Positions 1-5,000 of a DNA stretch of 5,000 nt are shown piece after piece (position 1 is the stretch's first letter; every line of letters starts with the position of its first letter). The notes under the pieces were generated by a model. That model was not told the origin of the DNA, did not search any database, and saw only the letters and a program-made list of their open reading frames with translations. Source of the stretch: an uncultured Lachnospiraceae bacterium (GTDB lineage: Bacteria > Bacillota > Clostridia > Lachnospirales > Lachnospiraceae); the NCBI GenBank assembly GCA_946630645.1, contig CAMOZD010000115.1, positions 1 through 5,000 of the forward strand, read 5' to 3'. The position numbers were made by a program, and so were the translations under genes.

Positions 1-520
1 CGTACTTGGCGATGGCAAGATCAAGATTGCTCTTGCACGTATTGACACCAGACTTCTTCATGGACAGGTTGCCACAGGCTGGACAAAGGCTGTAGGTCCT
101 GACCGAATCATCGCAGTTTCTGACGGTGTTGCCCATGATGATCTCCGTAAGAGGATGATCATGGAAGCAGCTCCTCCAGGAGTTAAGGCTCACTGTGTAC
201 CGATCAAGAAGATGTGTGAAGTAGCGAAGGATGTCCGCTTTGGTGACACCAAGGCTATGATTCTTTTCGAGACTCCACAGGACGCACTGGCAGCCATCGA
301 GGGCGGCGTTGATATCAAGACGATCAATGTTGGTTCCATGGCACATTCCCAGGGCAAGTTTGCAGTGAATAAGGTTCTTTCTCTCGATGCGAAAGACATT
401 GAGACTTTTGAGAAGCTGAAAGCTCTCGGCGTTGACTTTGACGTCCGGAAGGTTCCCAGCGACTCTAAGGAGAACATGGACGCTCTTCTGCAGAAAGCCA
501 GAGAGGGTCTTGGCATCTAA
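1..520 (+). CDS. manX: Mannose-family PTS EIIB domain (probable C-terminal half of EIIAB), 5' end outside the window
   Basis: Cytoplasmic phosphoryl-transfer component of a mannose/glucose-type phosphotransferase. EIIB takes phosphate from EIIA and passes it to the sugar carried by EIIC/EIID. The first complete codon is at position 2 and 172 residues are visible before TAA at 518-520. The family motif LARIDTRLLHGQVATGW is present. Its histidine (codon 59-61, visible residue 20) is the expected phosphorylation site. Further family-typical stretches are EAAPPGVKAH, FGDTKAMILFE and GGVDIKTINVGSMAHS. The residues before the motif (VLGDGKIK) resemble the linker of fused EIIAB proteins such as streptococcal ManL. 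A stand-alone EIIB normally begins only about ten residues before the His, so a fused EIIAB is favoured, but the EIIA half is not visible. The ATG at 155 is internal, not the start. EIIC follows after 71 bases. Family assignment is firm; the sugar (mannose, glucose or a related hexose or amino sugar) is inferred. Confidence 0.95.
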   Translation, partial: VLGDGKIKIALARIDTRLLHGQVATGWTKAVGPDRIIAVSDGVAHDDLRKRMIMEAAPPGVKAHCVPIKKMCEVAKDVRFGDTKAMILFETPQDALAAIEGGVDIKTINVGSMAHSQGKFAVNKVLSLDAKDIETFEKLKALGVDFDVRKVPSDSKENMDALLQKAREGLGI

Positions 521-578
521 CACGTATATAATAAGGCAGTTGTATGTTCGATACACAGCTGCTGGAAAAATACCAAAC

Positions 579-584
579 AGGAGG
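579..584 (+). promoter_or_regulatory. Ribosome binding site that decides the EIIC start
   Basis: A perfect AGGAGG lies 7 bases before the ATG at 592. This supports 592 as the EIIC start over the in-frame ATG at 544, which has only a weak AAGG (533-536) ahead of it. Confidence 0.85.
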
Positions 585-591
585 AATTATA

Positions 592-1395
592 ATGTCTGGA
601 ATTAGCATTGTATTAGTAGTTATAGTTGCCTTTCTGGCTGGTATGGAAGGTATCCTCGATGAGTTCCAGTTCCATCAGCCACTGGTAGCTTGTACATTAA
701 TTGGTATCGTGACAGGCCAGCTTCCGGCATGTCTTATCTTGGGCGGAAGCCTTCAGATGATCGCTCTCGGCTGGGCGAATATCGGTGCCGCAGTAGCTCC
801 GGATGCAGCTCTTGCAGCTGTAGCATCCGCAATCATTCTCGTTAAGGGCGGCCAGGGAGCAGCCGGTGCCCAGACAGCGATCGCTGTAGCGATTCCGCTG
901 GCTGTAGCAGGACTTTTCTTAACGATGGTAGTTCGTACCATCTCCGTTGCTATCGTTCATCAGATGGACGCAGCAGCTGAGAAGGGTAATTTCAAGATGA
1001 TCGAAGTATGGCAGATCGCAGCGATTTGTCTGCAGGGTCTTCGTATCGCAATCCCGGCAGCAGCTCTTTGTGTTATCCCCGCAGAGACAGTATCTAACTT
1101 CCTGAATTCCATGCCCGCATGGCTGACAGACGGTATGTCTATCGGTGGTGGTATGGTTGTTGCTGTAGGTTATGCGATGGTAATCAACATGATGGCTACA
1201 CCTGAAGTATGGCCTTTCTTTGCAATCGGTTTCTGTTTAGCAGCTCTGTCCGAGCTCACTCTGATTGCATTGGGAGCGATCGCTCTGGCTATGGCTCTGA
1301 TTTATCTGAAGCTTTCTGAGGGTGCAGCAGCAGGTTCCGCAGCAGGTGCCGGCACAGGTGATCCTCTCGGAGACATCCTGGATGATTACGAATAA
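592..1395 (+). CDS. manY: Mannose-family PTS EIIC, membrane sugar channel subunit
   Basis: Integral membrane subunit that, together with EIID, binds and translocates the sugar. It is 267 residues from ATG 592, the usual length for the Gram-positive family (ManM/ManY). The N-terminus MSGISIVLVVIVAFLAGMEG is a typical first membrane segment, followed by the conserved stretch DEFQFHQPLVACTLIGIVTG (residues 23-42). GGSLQMIALGWANIGAAVAPD (51-71) is the conserved region near the substrate site. Several further hydrophobic segments cover roughly residues 75-110, 120-135, 150-175 and 205-245. The tail is Ala/Gly-rich and acidic, ending DPLGDILDDYE, as is common in this family. A longer in-frame reading from ATG 544 would add 16 residues (MFDTQLLEKYQTGGII) but has a weak ribosome site and does not resemble family N-termini that I recall. 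The stop codon overlaps the ribosome site of the EIID gene, indicating one transcript and coupled translation. Confidence 0.95.
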   Translation: MSGISIVLVVIVAFLAGMEGILDEFQFHQPLVACTLIGIVTGQLPACLILGGSLQMIALGWANIGAAVAPDAALAAVASAIILVKGGQGAAGAQTAIAVAIPLAVAGLFLTMVVRTISVAIVHQMDAAAEKGNFKMIEVWQIAAICLQGLRIAIPAAALCVIPAETVSNFLNSMPAWLTDGMSIGGGMVVAVGYAMVINMMATPEVWPFFAIGFCLAALSELTLIALGAIALAMALIYLKLSEGAAAGSAAGAGTGDPLGDILDDYE

Positions 1396-1401
1396 GGAGG
1401 T
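1394..1401 (+). promoter_or_regulatory. Ribosome binding site of the EIID gene, overlapping the EIIC stop codon
   Basis: AAGGAGGT shares its first two bases with the TAA of EIIC (1393-1395) and sits 8 bases before the ATG at 1410. Ribosomes finishing EIIC are therefore delivered onto the EIID start, which fits equal production of the two channel subunits. Confidence 0.85.
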
Positions 1402-1409
1402 AAGAGATA

Positions 1410-2321
1410 ATGGCAGATAGAATTACATTAACAAAAAATGATCGTTTTTCAGTGGCATTACGTTCTACCTTCCTTCAGGGTTCCTGGAACTATGAGCGTA
1501 TGCAGAATGGTGGCTGGTGTTTCGCAATGATCCCGGCGATCAAGAGATTATACACTACAAAAGAAGACCAGGTTGCTGCATTAAAGAGACATCTTGAGTT
1601 CTTTAATACACATCCATATGTTGCTTCCCCGATCCTGGGTGTTACCCTGGCTCTCGAGGAGGATAAGGCTAACGGCGCTGAGGTAGAGGATTCCGCTATC
1701 CAGGGTGTTAAAGTAGGTATGATGGGACCGCTGGCCGGTGTTGGTGATCCTGTATTCTGGTTCACAGTACGTCCGATCCTTGGTGCTTTAGGTGCTTCCC
1801 TTGCCATGGCCGGCAACCTTCTTGGACCGATTCTTTTCTTCGTATTATGGAATGTAATCCGTTTCGGTTTCATGTGGTATACACAGGAATTCGGCTACAA
1901 AGTAGGTATGAAGATCACAGAGGACCTTTCCGGTGGTCTTTTAAAGAAAGTTACTAAGGGTGCTTCCATCCTCGGTATGTTCATCCTTGGTGCTCTTGTA
2001 GAGCGTTGGGTAAGTATCAATTTCGTACCTGTAGTATCCAATGTAACCCTTTCCGAAGGTGCTTACATTGAGTGGGATAAGCTTCCGGAAGGATCCGAGG
2101 GTATCCATCAGGCATTAAGCCAGTATGCAAGCGGCCTTTCCATGGAGCCTACAAAGGTTACCACACTTCAGGACAACCTGAATTCCCTGATTCCCGGCTT
2201 TGTACCGCTGCTCTTAACATTGTTATGTATGTGGTTATTGAAGAAGAACGTTTCTCCGATTATCATCATCATCGCTCTGTTCGTAGTAGGTATCCTTGGC
2301 CACGTAATTGGACTTTTATAA
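1410..2321 (+). CDS. manZ: Mannose-family PTS EIID, membrane subunit of the Gram-positive type with gamma insertion
   Basis: Second membrane subunit of the permease, which pairs with EIIC to form the sugar path. It is 303 residues long. Family signatures are FLQGSWNYERMQNGGW (21-36), the cytoplasmic helical stretch LKRHLEFFNTHPYVASPILG (58-77), and GVKVGMMGPLAGVGDPVFWF (99-118). Hydrophobic segments follow at about 120-155, 185-200 and 262-303, ending in a run of isoleucines near the C-terminus. Between roughly residues 207 and 258 it carries an extra soluble segment, including LSEGAYIEWDKLPEGSEGIH. From memory, E. coli ManZ lacks most of this segment, while Listeria and Lactococcus EIID have it. 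In those genera the extension contributes to recognition by class IIa bacteriocins. The gene starts 14 bases after the EIIC stop and ends 123 bases before the DUF956 gene. Confidence 0.95.
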   Translation: MADRITLTKNDRFSVALRSTFLQGSWNYERMQNGGWCFAMIPAIKRLYTTKEDQVAALKRHLEFFNTHPYVASPILGVTLALEEDKANGAEVEDSAIQGVKVGMMGPLAGVGDPVFWFTVRPILGALGASLAMAGNLLGPILFFVLWNVIRFGFMWYTQEFGYKVGMKITEDLSGGLLKKVTKGASILGMFILGALVERWVSINFVPVVSNVTLSEGAYIEWDKLPEGSEGIHQALSQYASGLSMEPTKVTTLQDNLNSLIPGFVPLLLTLLCMWLLKKNVSPIIIIIALFVVGILGHVIGLL

Positions 2322-2375
2322 GAACTAGTCTGGCTTGGTCTGTATATCAGACAGGACAGTTTGCACAGAACTTCA

Positions 2376-2401
2376 AAAGGCCCGGTTTTATCCGGGCCTT
2401 T
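2376..2401 (+). terminator. GC-rich hairpin between EIID and manO, probable partial terminator
   Basis: A perfect 10-base-pair stem (AAAGGCCCGG at 2376-2385 with CCGGGCCTTT at 2392-2401) encloses the 6-base loop TTTTAT. Only three T residues end the stem and GATGG follows, so the U-tract is poor. The stem is strong enough to pause polymerase or block 3' exonucleases, but read-through into manO is likely. Reading: an intra-operon attenuator or an RNA-stabilising end for the manXYZ message. Confidence 0.75.
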
Positions 2402-2428
2402 GATGGTTTCAGAGTCTTTTGTCCGGTG

Positions 2429-2435
2429 AGAGGAG
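2429..2435 (+). promoter_or_regulatory. Ribosome binding site of manO
   Basis: AGAGGAG lies 9 bases before the ATG at 2445. This is a normal spacing and supports that start. Confidence 0.7.
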
Positions 2436-2444
2436 TCCTGTATT

Positions 2445-2834
2445 ATGGCTAAAGAAGTAACCCCCGGCCTGGTCCAGTCTTTGAATACAAAGGTTGACCT
2501 GGTGGTCGATGCGACAGCTTTTCACGATTTGAATGCCTACGGGCAGATCATGATCGGTGATAAGGGATTTGAATTCTATAATAGAAGGAATGTTAAAGAT
2601 TTTATTCAGATTCCCTGGGAAGAGGTAGACTATGTGATCGCTTCCGTGATCCTTGGAGGCAGGTATATACCCAGGTTTGCCATCAGAACCAAAAAGAATG
2701 GTGATTATCAGTTTGCGGCAAAAAAGCCCAAGACCGTTTTGAGGGCAGTTAATAAATATATCCCTTCAGACCATATGGTCAGATCCCTTTCATTTTGGGA
2801 TGTGGTGAAAAGTGCCTTCAAAAAAAAGAAATAA
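2445..2834 (+). CDS. manO: DUF956 family protein, ManO-type accessory gene of the mannose PTS
   Basis: Small protein of 129 residues that belongs to the DUF956 family, whose genes sit at the end of mannose PTS operons in Gram-positive bacteria. Matching stretches are KVDLVVDATAFHDLN (16-30), GQIMIGDKGFEFYNRRNV (33-50), DFIQIPWEEVDYVIASVILG (52-71), IPRFAIRTKKNGDYQF (74-89) and the C-terminal HMVRSLSFWDV. There is no signal peptide or membrane segment, so it should be cytoplasmic. The alternating beta-strand pattern suggests a small beta-rich fold resembling PH- or GRAM-like domains; that is an impression from the strand pattern only. The molecular function is not established to my knowledge; a role in expression or activity of the transporter is a guess from context. 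It ends in a basic tail (KKKK) encoded by a run of eight A. The upstream hairpin suggests it is made at a lower level than the transporter. Confidence 0.93.
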   Translation: MAKEVTPGLVQSLNTKVDLVVDATAFHDLNAYGQIMIGDKGFEFYNRRNVKDFIQIPWEEVDYVIASVILGGRYIPRFAIRTKKNGDYQFAAKKPKTVLRAVNKYIPSDHMVRSLSFWDVVKSAFKKKK

Positions 2835-2903
2835 TGAGAATGATGGATTCACAATTCCTTCTAATATTTTCCACATTTTCTACATATTTAATTAATAATA
2901 TGG

Positions 2904-2960
2904 CTGTCAGATAGTTCAGTTCACAAATCTCTGTGAGGAACTTCTGACAGTTTTTTATTT
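2904..2960 (+). terminator. Rho-independent terminator of the mannose PTS operon
   Basis: Long interrupted stem: CTGTCAGA (2904-2911) pairs with TCTGACAG (2943-2950), AGTTC (2913-2917) with GAACT (2938-2942), and TCACA (2921-2925) with TGTGA (2932-2936). The apical loop is AATCTC. The stem is followed at once by TTTTTTATTT. Single unpaired bases or short bulges separate the three helices. This is a strong end for transcripts arriving from manO, and it insulates the lipoprotein gene from the operon. Confidence 0.9.
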
Positions 2961-2987
2961 GTATAGGGGAATAACAGGAAATATGAT
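2959..2987 (+). promoter_or_regulatory. Sigma-A-type promoter for the lipoprotein gene
   Basis: TTGTAT (2959-2964, 4 of 6 matches to the -35 consensus) and TATGAT (2982-2987, 5 of 6 to the -10 consensus) are separated by exactly 17 bases. Transcription would start near 2994, giving a leader of about 38 bases before the ATG at 3032. The -35 box begins inside the terminator's T tract, so the two units abut. No operator or catabolite-response (cre) site was recognised nearby. Confidence 0.65.
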
Positions 2988-3017
2988 CCGGGAACCTGAC
3001 AAGGGTTTTGAAGTGAA

Positions 3018-3023
3018 GGGAGG
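3018..3023 (+). promoter_or_regulatory. Ribosome binding site of the lipoprotein gene
   Basis: GGGAGG lies 8 bases before the ATG at 3032. Together with the signal peptide that begins there, it fixes the start. Confidence 0.8.
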
Positions 3024-3031
3024 AATCAATC

Positions 3032-5000
3032 ATGAAGAAGAGATATATTGGTACAGCATTTATCTTAAGTATGACGATGGGTTTATCTATGCTTGGTGGC
3101 TGCGGGTCATCGTCGACAGGAACTTCCACTGCATCGACAGCTGCAGTCCAGGACAGTCAGGCAGGAAGCCAGGACCAGTCAGGACAGGAGGCTGAGGAAA
3201 ATGTTGTCTATGGTGTGGTAGAATCGGTCAGTGAGGACAGTATAAGCATCCAGACCGGGACAATGAAAGAAAGAAAAGGAGGTCCGGGAGGCAATGGCCC
3301 CATGGGCGGTGGACCACAGAATGAAACGGGATCCGGTGACCAGAGCCAGCCTGCAGATGGTCAGGCTCCCGCTGGTGAAGCTTCTGAAGATCAGGCAGCT
3401 GGTGGGGAAGCGACAGAGGGACAGATTTCCGGTACGGAGACTGCTGGTCAGGATTCCACAAGTCAGGACAACGGTCAGCAGGCAGGACCGGGAAATGGCC
3501 AGCAGGCAGCCCAGGGAGATGGTCAGCAAGCCGGGCCATCCGCTTCAGATTTTCTGGATTTAACTGGTGAGACCCAGGATATTACACTGACCGCTGATAC
3601 GGTAGTGGAGAAGAGCTCCCGGCAGGCAGGCGGCCCTGGCAATGGCCAGGCTCCTTCCGGCGACCAGCAGGCAGCAGGTGCTAACGGCTCCGGTAATCAG
3701 GAGGGCCCAGAGGCTCAGACTGATGATAACCAGGCTGTAGCAGAGGTTGAGGCAGGCCAGGACGGAGAGCAGACAGCTGTTGCAGCTGATGACCAGCAGG
3801 CAGGCCAGGGAGAAGACCAGACAGGCAGCCAGAATGACCAAAGTCAGGCCAATGGCAAGCAGAACGGCCCTGACAACGTTCAGCGCGGTCAGGGTAAGAA
3901 GCATGAAGATAAGACGGAGACAGCTTCCCTTTCAGATATCGCTGAGGGAGACCTGGTTAAGATTACTTTGAATGAAGATGGATCTGCTTCCAAGATTACC
4001 ATTATGGATTTTTCCTTCGGCGGCGGCCAGGGCGGCCCCGGGGGAGCCGGTGGTCAGGGAGGCAGCGGGGCACCTGGCGGAGGACAGTCCTCCGCCCCCA
4101 GCTCATACACAGCTGTGACCTCCTACTCTGAGAATGCGGAGACAGAGGCAGAGACCTATGAATCCACCGGAACTGACGAGAATGCTGTCCTGGTGGACAG
4201 TGGAGCGACAGTCAGTATGACCAATCCCACCATCAGCAGGAAGTCCTCAGACAGTACAGGAGGGGATAGCGCCAGCTTTTACGGTGTAGGTGCGGCAGCT
4301 CTGGTAACAGATGGGACAGCCTACATTAAAGGGGGAACCATTGACACGGACTCTGCCGGTGGAGCCGGAGTCTTTGCTTATGGCGATGGAACTGCCTACG
4401 TGGCTGACACAACCATCACAACCAGTCAGGATACCTCCGGTGGTATCCATGTTGCAGGAGGCGGAAGCCTTTATGCCTGGAATGTGACTGCCACCACAGA
4501 GGGCGGATCCGCGGCAGCCATCAGAAGTGACCGGGGCGGTGGTACCATGGTTGTGGATGGTGGAAGCTATACCAGCAACGGTGTAGGATCCCCTGCAGTA
4601 TACTGTACGGCCGATATCACAGTGAACAATGCCGACCTGACGGCCAATGGGTCCGAGGCAGTCTGCATCGAAGGACTCAACAGTCTCAGGCTTTTTGATA
4701 CTAATCTTACGGGCAACATGAGTGATGACGAACAGAATGACAATACCTGGAATGTAATCTTATATCAGAGCATGTCCGGAGATTCCGAGGAGGGAAACTC
4801 CACCTTTGAGATGAGCGGCGGGTCTGTCACAGCCAAAAATGGCGGTATGTTCTACACTACCAATACGGAATCCACCTTTATCTTAAATAATGTGGATATC
4901 ACTTATGCCGATGAGAATGATTATTTCTTAAGATGTACAGGCAACAGCAACCAGAGAGGCTGGGGTGAGTCCGGAGCTAATGGTGCTGACTGTAACTTTA
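3032..5000 (+). CDS. Cell-surface lipoprotein with split beta domain, low-complexity inserts and a beta-helix; 3' end outside the window
   Basis: 656 codons are open from ATG 3032 to the window edge with no stop. Residues 1-23 are a lipoprotein signal (MKKRYIG start, hydrophobic core, lipobox LGGC), with Cys24 (codon 3101-3103) the predicted lipid-anchored residue. A Ser/Thr/Gln-rich linker follows. Three beta-strand-like pieces come next: VVYGVVESVSEDSISIQTG (58-76), FLDLTGETQDITLTADTVVE (174-193) and ASLSDIAEGDLVKITLNEDG (298-317) continuing SASKITIMDF. They read as one small barrel-like domain, in the style of DUF5666, interrupted by inserts at about 79-170 and 195-296. A Gly-rich hinge (330-351) leads to a beta-helix from about 376 onward. 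No catalytic motif or transmembrane helix is visible. Cys525, Cys545, Cys635 and Cys654 are the only other cysteines. It has its own promoter, so linkage to the PTS operon may be only positional. An adhesin or surface scaffold role is an inference. The total length and C-terminal anchoring or binding domains cannot be seen. Confidence 0.9.
   Translation, partial: MKKRYIGTAFILSMTMGLSMLGGCGSSSTGTSTASTAAVQDSQAGSQDQSGQEAEENVVYGVVESVSEDSISIQTGTMKERKGGPGGNGPMGGGPQNETGSGDQSQPADGQAPAGEASEDQAAGGEATEGQISGTETAGQDSTSQDNGQQAGPGNGQQAAQGDGQQAGPSASDFLDLTGETQDITLTADTVVEKSSRQAGGPGNGQAPSGDQQAAGANGSGNQEGPEAQTDDNQAVAEVEAGQDGEQTAVAADDQQAGQGEDQTGSQNDQSQANGKQNGPDNVQRGQGKKHEDKTETASLSDIAEGDLVKITLNEDGSASKITIMDFSFGGGQGGPGGAGGQGGSGAPGGGQSSAPSSYTAVTSYSENAETEAETYESTGTDENAVLVDSGATVSMTNPTISRKSSDSTGGDSASFYGVGAAALVTDGTAYIKGGTIDTDSAGGAGVFAYGDGTAYVADTTITTSQDTSGGIHVAGGGSLYAWNVTATTEGGSAAAIRSDRGGGTMVVDGGSYTSNGVGSPAVYCTADITVNNADLTANGSEAVCIEGLNSLRLFDTNLTGNMSDDEQNDNTWNVILYQSMSGDSEEGNSTFEMSGGSVTAKNGGMFYTTNTESTFILNNVDITYADENDYFLRCTGNSNQRGWGESGANGADCNF
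3266..3541 (+). repeat. First low-complexity coding insert (Gln/Gly/Ala/Glu/Asp-rich)
   Basis: Codes for residues 79-170 of the lipoprotein. The segment has about 15 Gln, many Gly, Ala, Asp and Glu, a single Ile, and no aromatic residue or Cys, so it should be disordered, hydrophilic and acidic apart from a short basic start (KERKGG). Glutamine is almost always CAG, giving the DNA a recurrent CAG/GGNCAG texture. It lies between the first and second strands of the predicted split beta domain. Confidence 0.8.
3473..3544 (+). repeat. Three tandem 24-base units coding for an eight-residue repeat
   Basis: Units begin at 3473, 3497 and 3521 and encode GQQAGPGN, GQQAAQGD and GQQAGPSA. Units 1 and 2 share 19 of 24 bases; unit 3 has diverged to 15 of 24 against unit 1. 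Further GPGNGQ or DQQA echoes occur at 3632-3649, 3662 and 3791. This looks like growth of the linker by duplication or slippage, followed by drift. Confidence 0.75.
3614..3919 (+). repeat. Second low-complexity coding insert (Gln/Gly/Ala/Asp-rich)
   Basis: Codes for residues 195-296 of the lipoprotein. It contains about 19 Gln, recurring words such as GPGNGQ, DQQAG and GQGEDQ, no aromatic residues and no Cys. It turns basic at its end (GKKHEDK). It lies between the second and third strands of the predicted split beta domain and resembles the first insert in composition, length and codon choice. Confidence 0.8.
4019..4084 (+). repeat. Glycine-rich hinge coding segment
   Basis: Codes for residues 330-351, almost entirely Gly with Gln, Pro, Ala and Ser (GGGQGGPGGAGG and onward). 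The DNA is very GC-rich here. It separates the membrane-proximal split domain from the beta-helix and probably serves as a flexible spacer. Confidence 0.8.
4157..5000 (+). other. Beta-helix region of the lipoprotein, about ten rungs, continuing past the window
   Basis: From residue 376 the protein shows a repeating rung pattern: small residue, hydrophobic position, a Gly-containing turn, a strand such as TAYIKGGTI or SLYAWNVTA, then a polar Thr/Ser turn. Hydrophobic rung positions are near residues 386, 424, 447, 472, 497, 523, 544, 575, 607 and 632. Central spacings of 21-26 residues are normal for right-handed parallel beta-helices. Longer steps (386 to 424, 544 to 575, 575 to 607) imply loops projecting from the helix. 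Acidic pectate-lyase-type catalytic clusters are not evident. Confidence 0.75.

Noticed and set aside
190..516. Minus-strand open frame opposite the EIIB domain
   Set aside because: It mirrors a clearly conserved coding region, its translation is Ser/Arg-rich with no recognisable family, and no promoter or ribosome site is evident.
2225..2452. Plus-strand open frame spanning the end of EIID and the intergenic hairpin
   Set aside because: It is out of frame with EIID, includes the terminator-like hairpin, has no ribosome binding site, and its product matches nothing I recognise.
2860..2903. AT-rich stretch upstream of the terminator as a possible promoter (TAATAT at 2896-2901)
   Set aside because: No acceptable -35 hexamer lies 16-18 bases upstream, and transcripts would run straight into the strong terminator. 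The promoter at 2959-2987 is better in sequence and position.
2818..3129. Minus-strand frame across the manO-lipoprotein intergenic region
   Set aside because: It runs through the terminator and promoter and has an AT-driven composition. No homology or ribosome site is apparent.
2959..3195. Short plus-strand frame overlapping the start of the lipoprotein gene
   Set aside because: It has no ribosome site and is in a different frame from the lipoprotein, which has a clear signal peptide and GGGAGG site. It is a shadow.
3179..3904. Long open frames on the minus strand (3179-3529, 3228-3539, 3560-3904) and other plus-strand frames (3294-3563, 3747-3971) inside the lipoprotein gene
   Set aside because: They arise from the stop-poor CAG/GGN-rich repeats of the real frame starting at 3032. 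Their translations are low-complexity, with no ribosome sites or family resemblance.

Overview
The window reads almost entirely on the + strand and looks like a low-to-moderate-GC member of the Bacillota, most likely a gut- or rumen-type Lachnospiraceae. This placement is an inference. It rests on the streptococcal/clostridial-style mannose PTS sequences, strong AGGAGG ribosome binding sites, and a Gly/Gln-rich beta-helix lipoprotein of a kind I associate with Lachnospiraceae.

Positions 1-2834 hold the distal part of a mannose-family phosphotransferase (PTS) operon: the 3' end of the EIIAB (or EIIB) gene, then EIIC, EIID and a DUF956 (ManO-type) gene. EIIB carries the phospho-histidine and hands phosphate to the incoming sugar. 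EIIC and EIID form the membrane channel. ManO-type proteins accompany these transporters but have no function I can state with confidence. EIIC and EIID are tightly coupled. Before manO there is a 123-base gap containing a GC-rich hairpin with a poor U-tract, which looks like a partial terminator that lowers manO expression. A strong terminator at 2904-2960 ends the operon.

Immediately after that terminator, a good sigma-A-type promoter (2959-2987) and an AGGAGG-like site lead into a long open reading frame from 3032 to beyond the window end. It is easy to miss because it has no stop codon in the window. It encodes a lipoprotein (lipobox Cys24). A small beta-rich domain follows, apparently split into three pieces by two long Gln/Gly/Ala/Asp/Glu-rich disordered inserts. 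Then come a Gly-rich hinge and a right-handed beta-helix with about ten recognisable rungs. It is probably a cell-surface protein, perhaps an adhesin or glycan-interacting scaffold, and it is the least ordinary object in the window.

No RNA genes, mobile elements, CRISPR arrays or attachment sites were seen. There is no gene-free stretch longer than 300 bases. The largest gaps are 2322-2444 (hairpin) and 2835-3031 (terminator, promoter and ribosome binding site).
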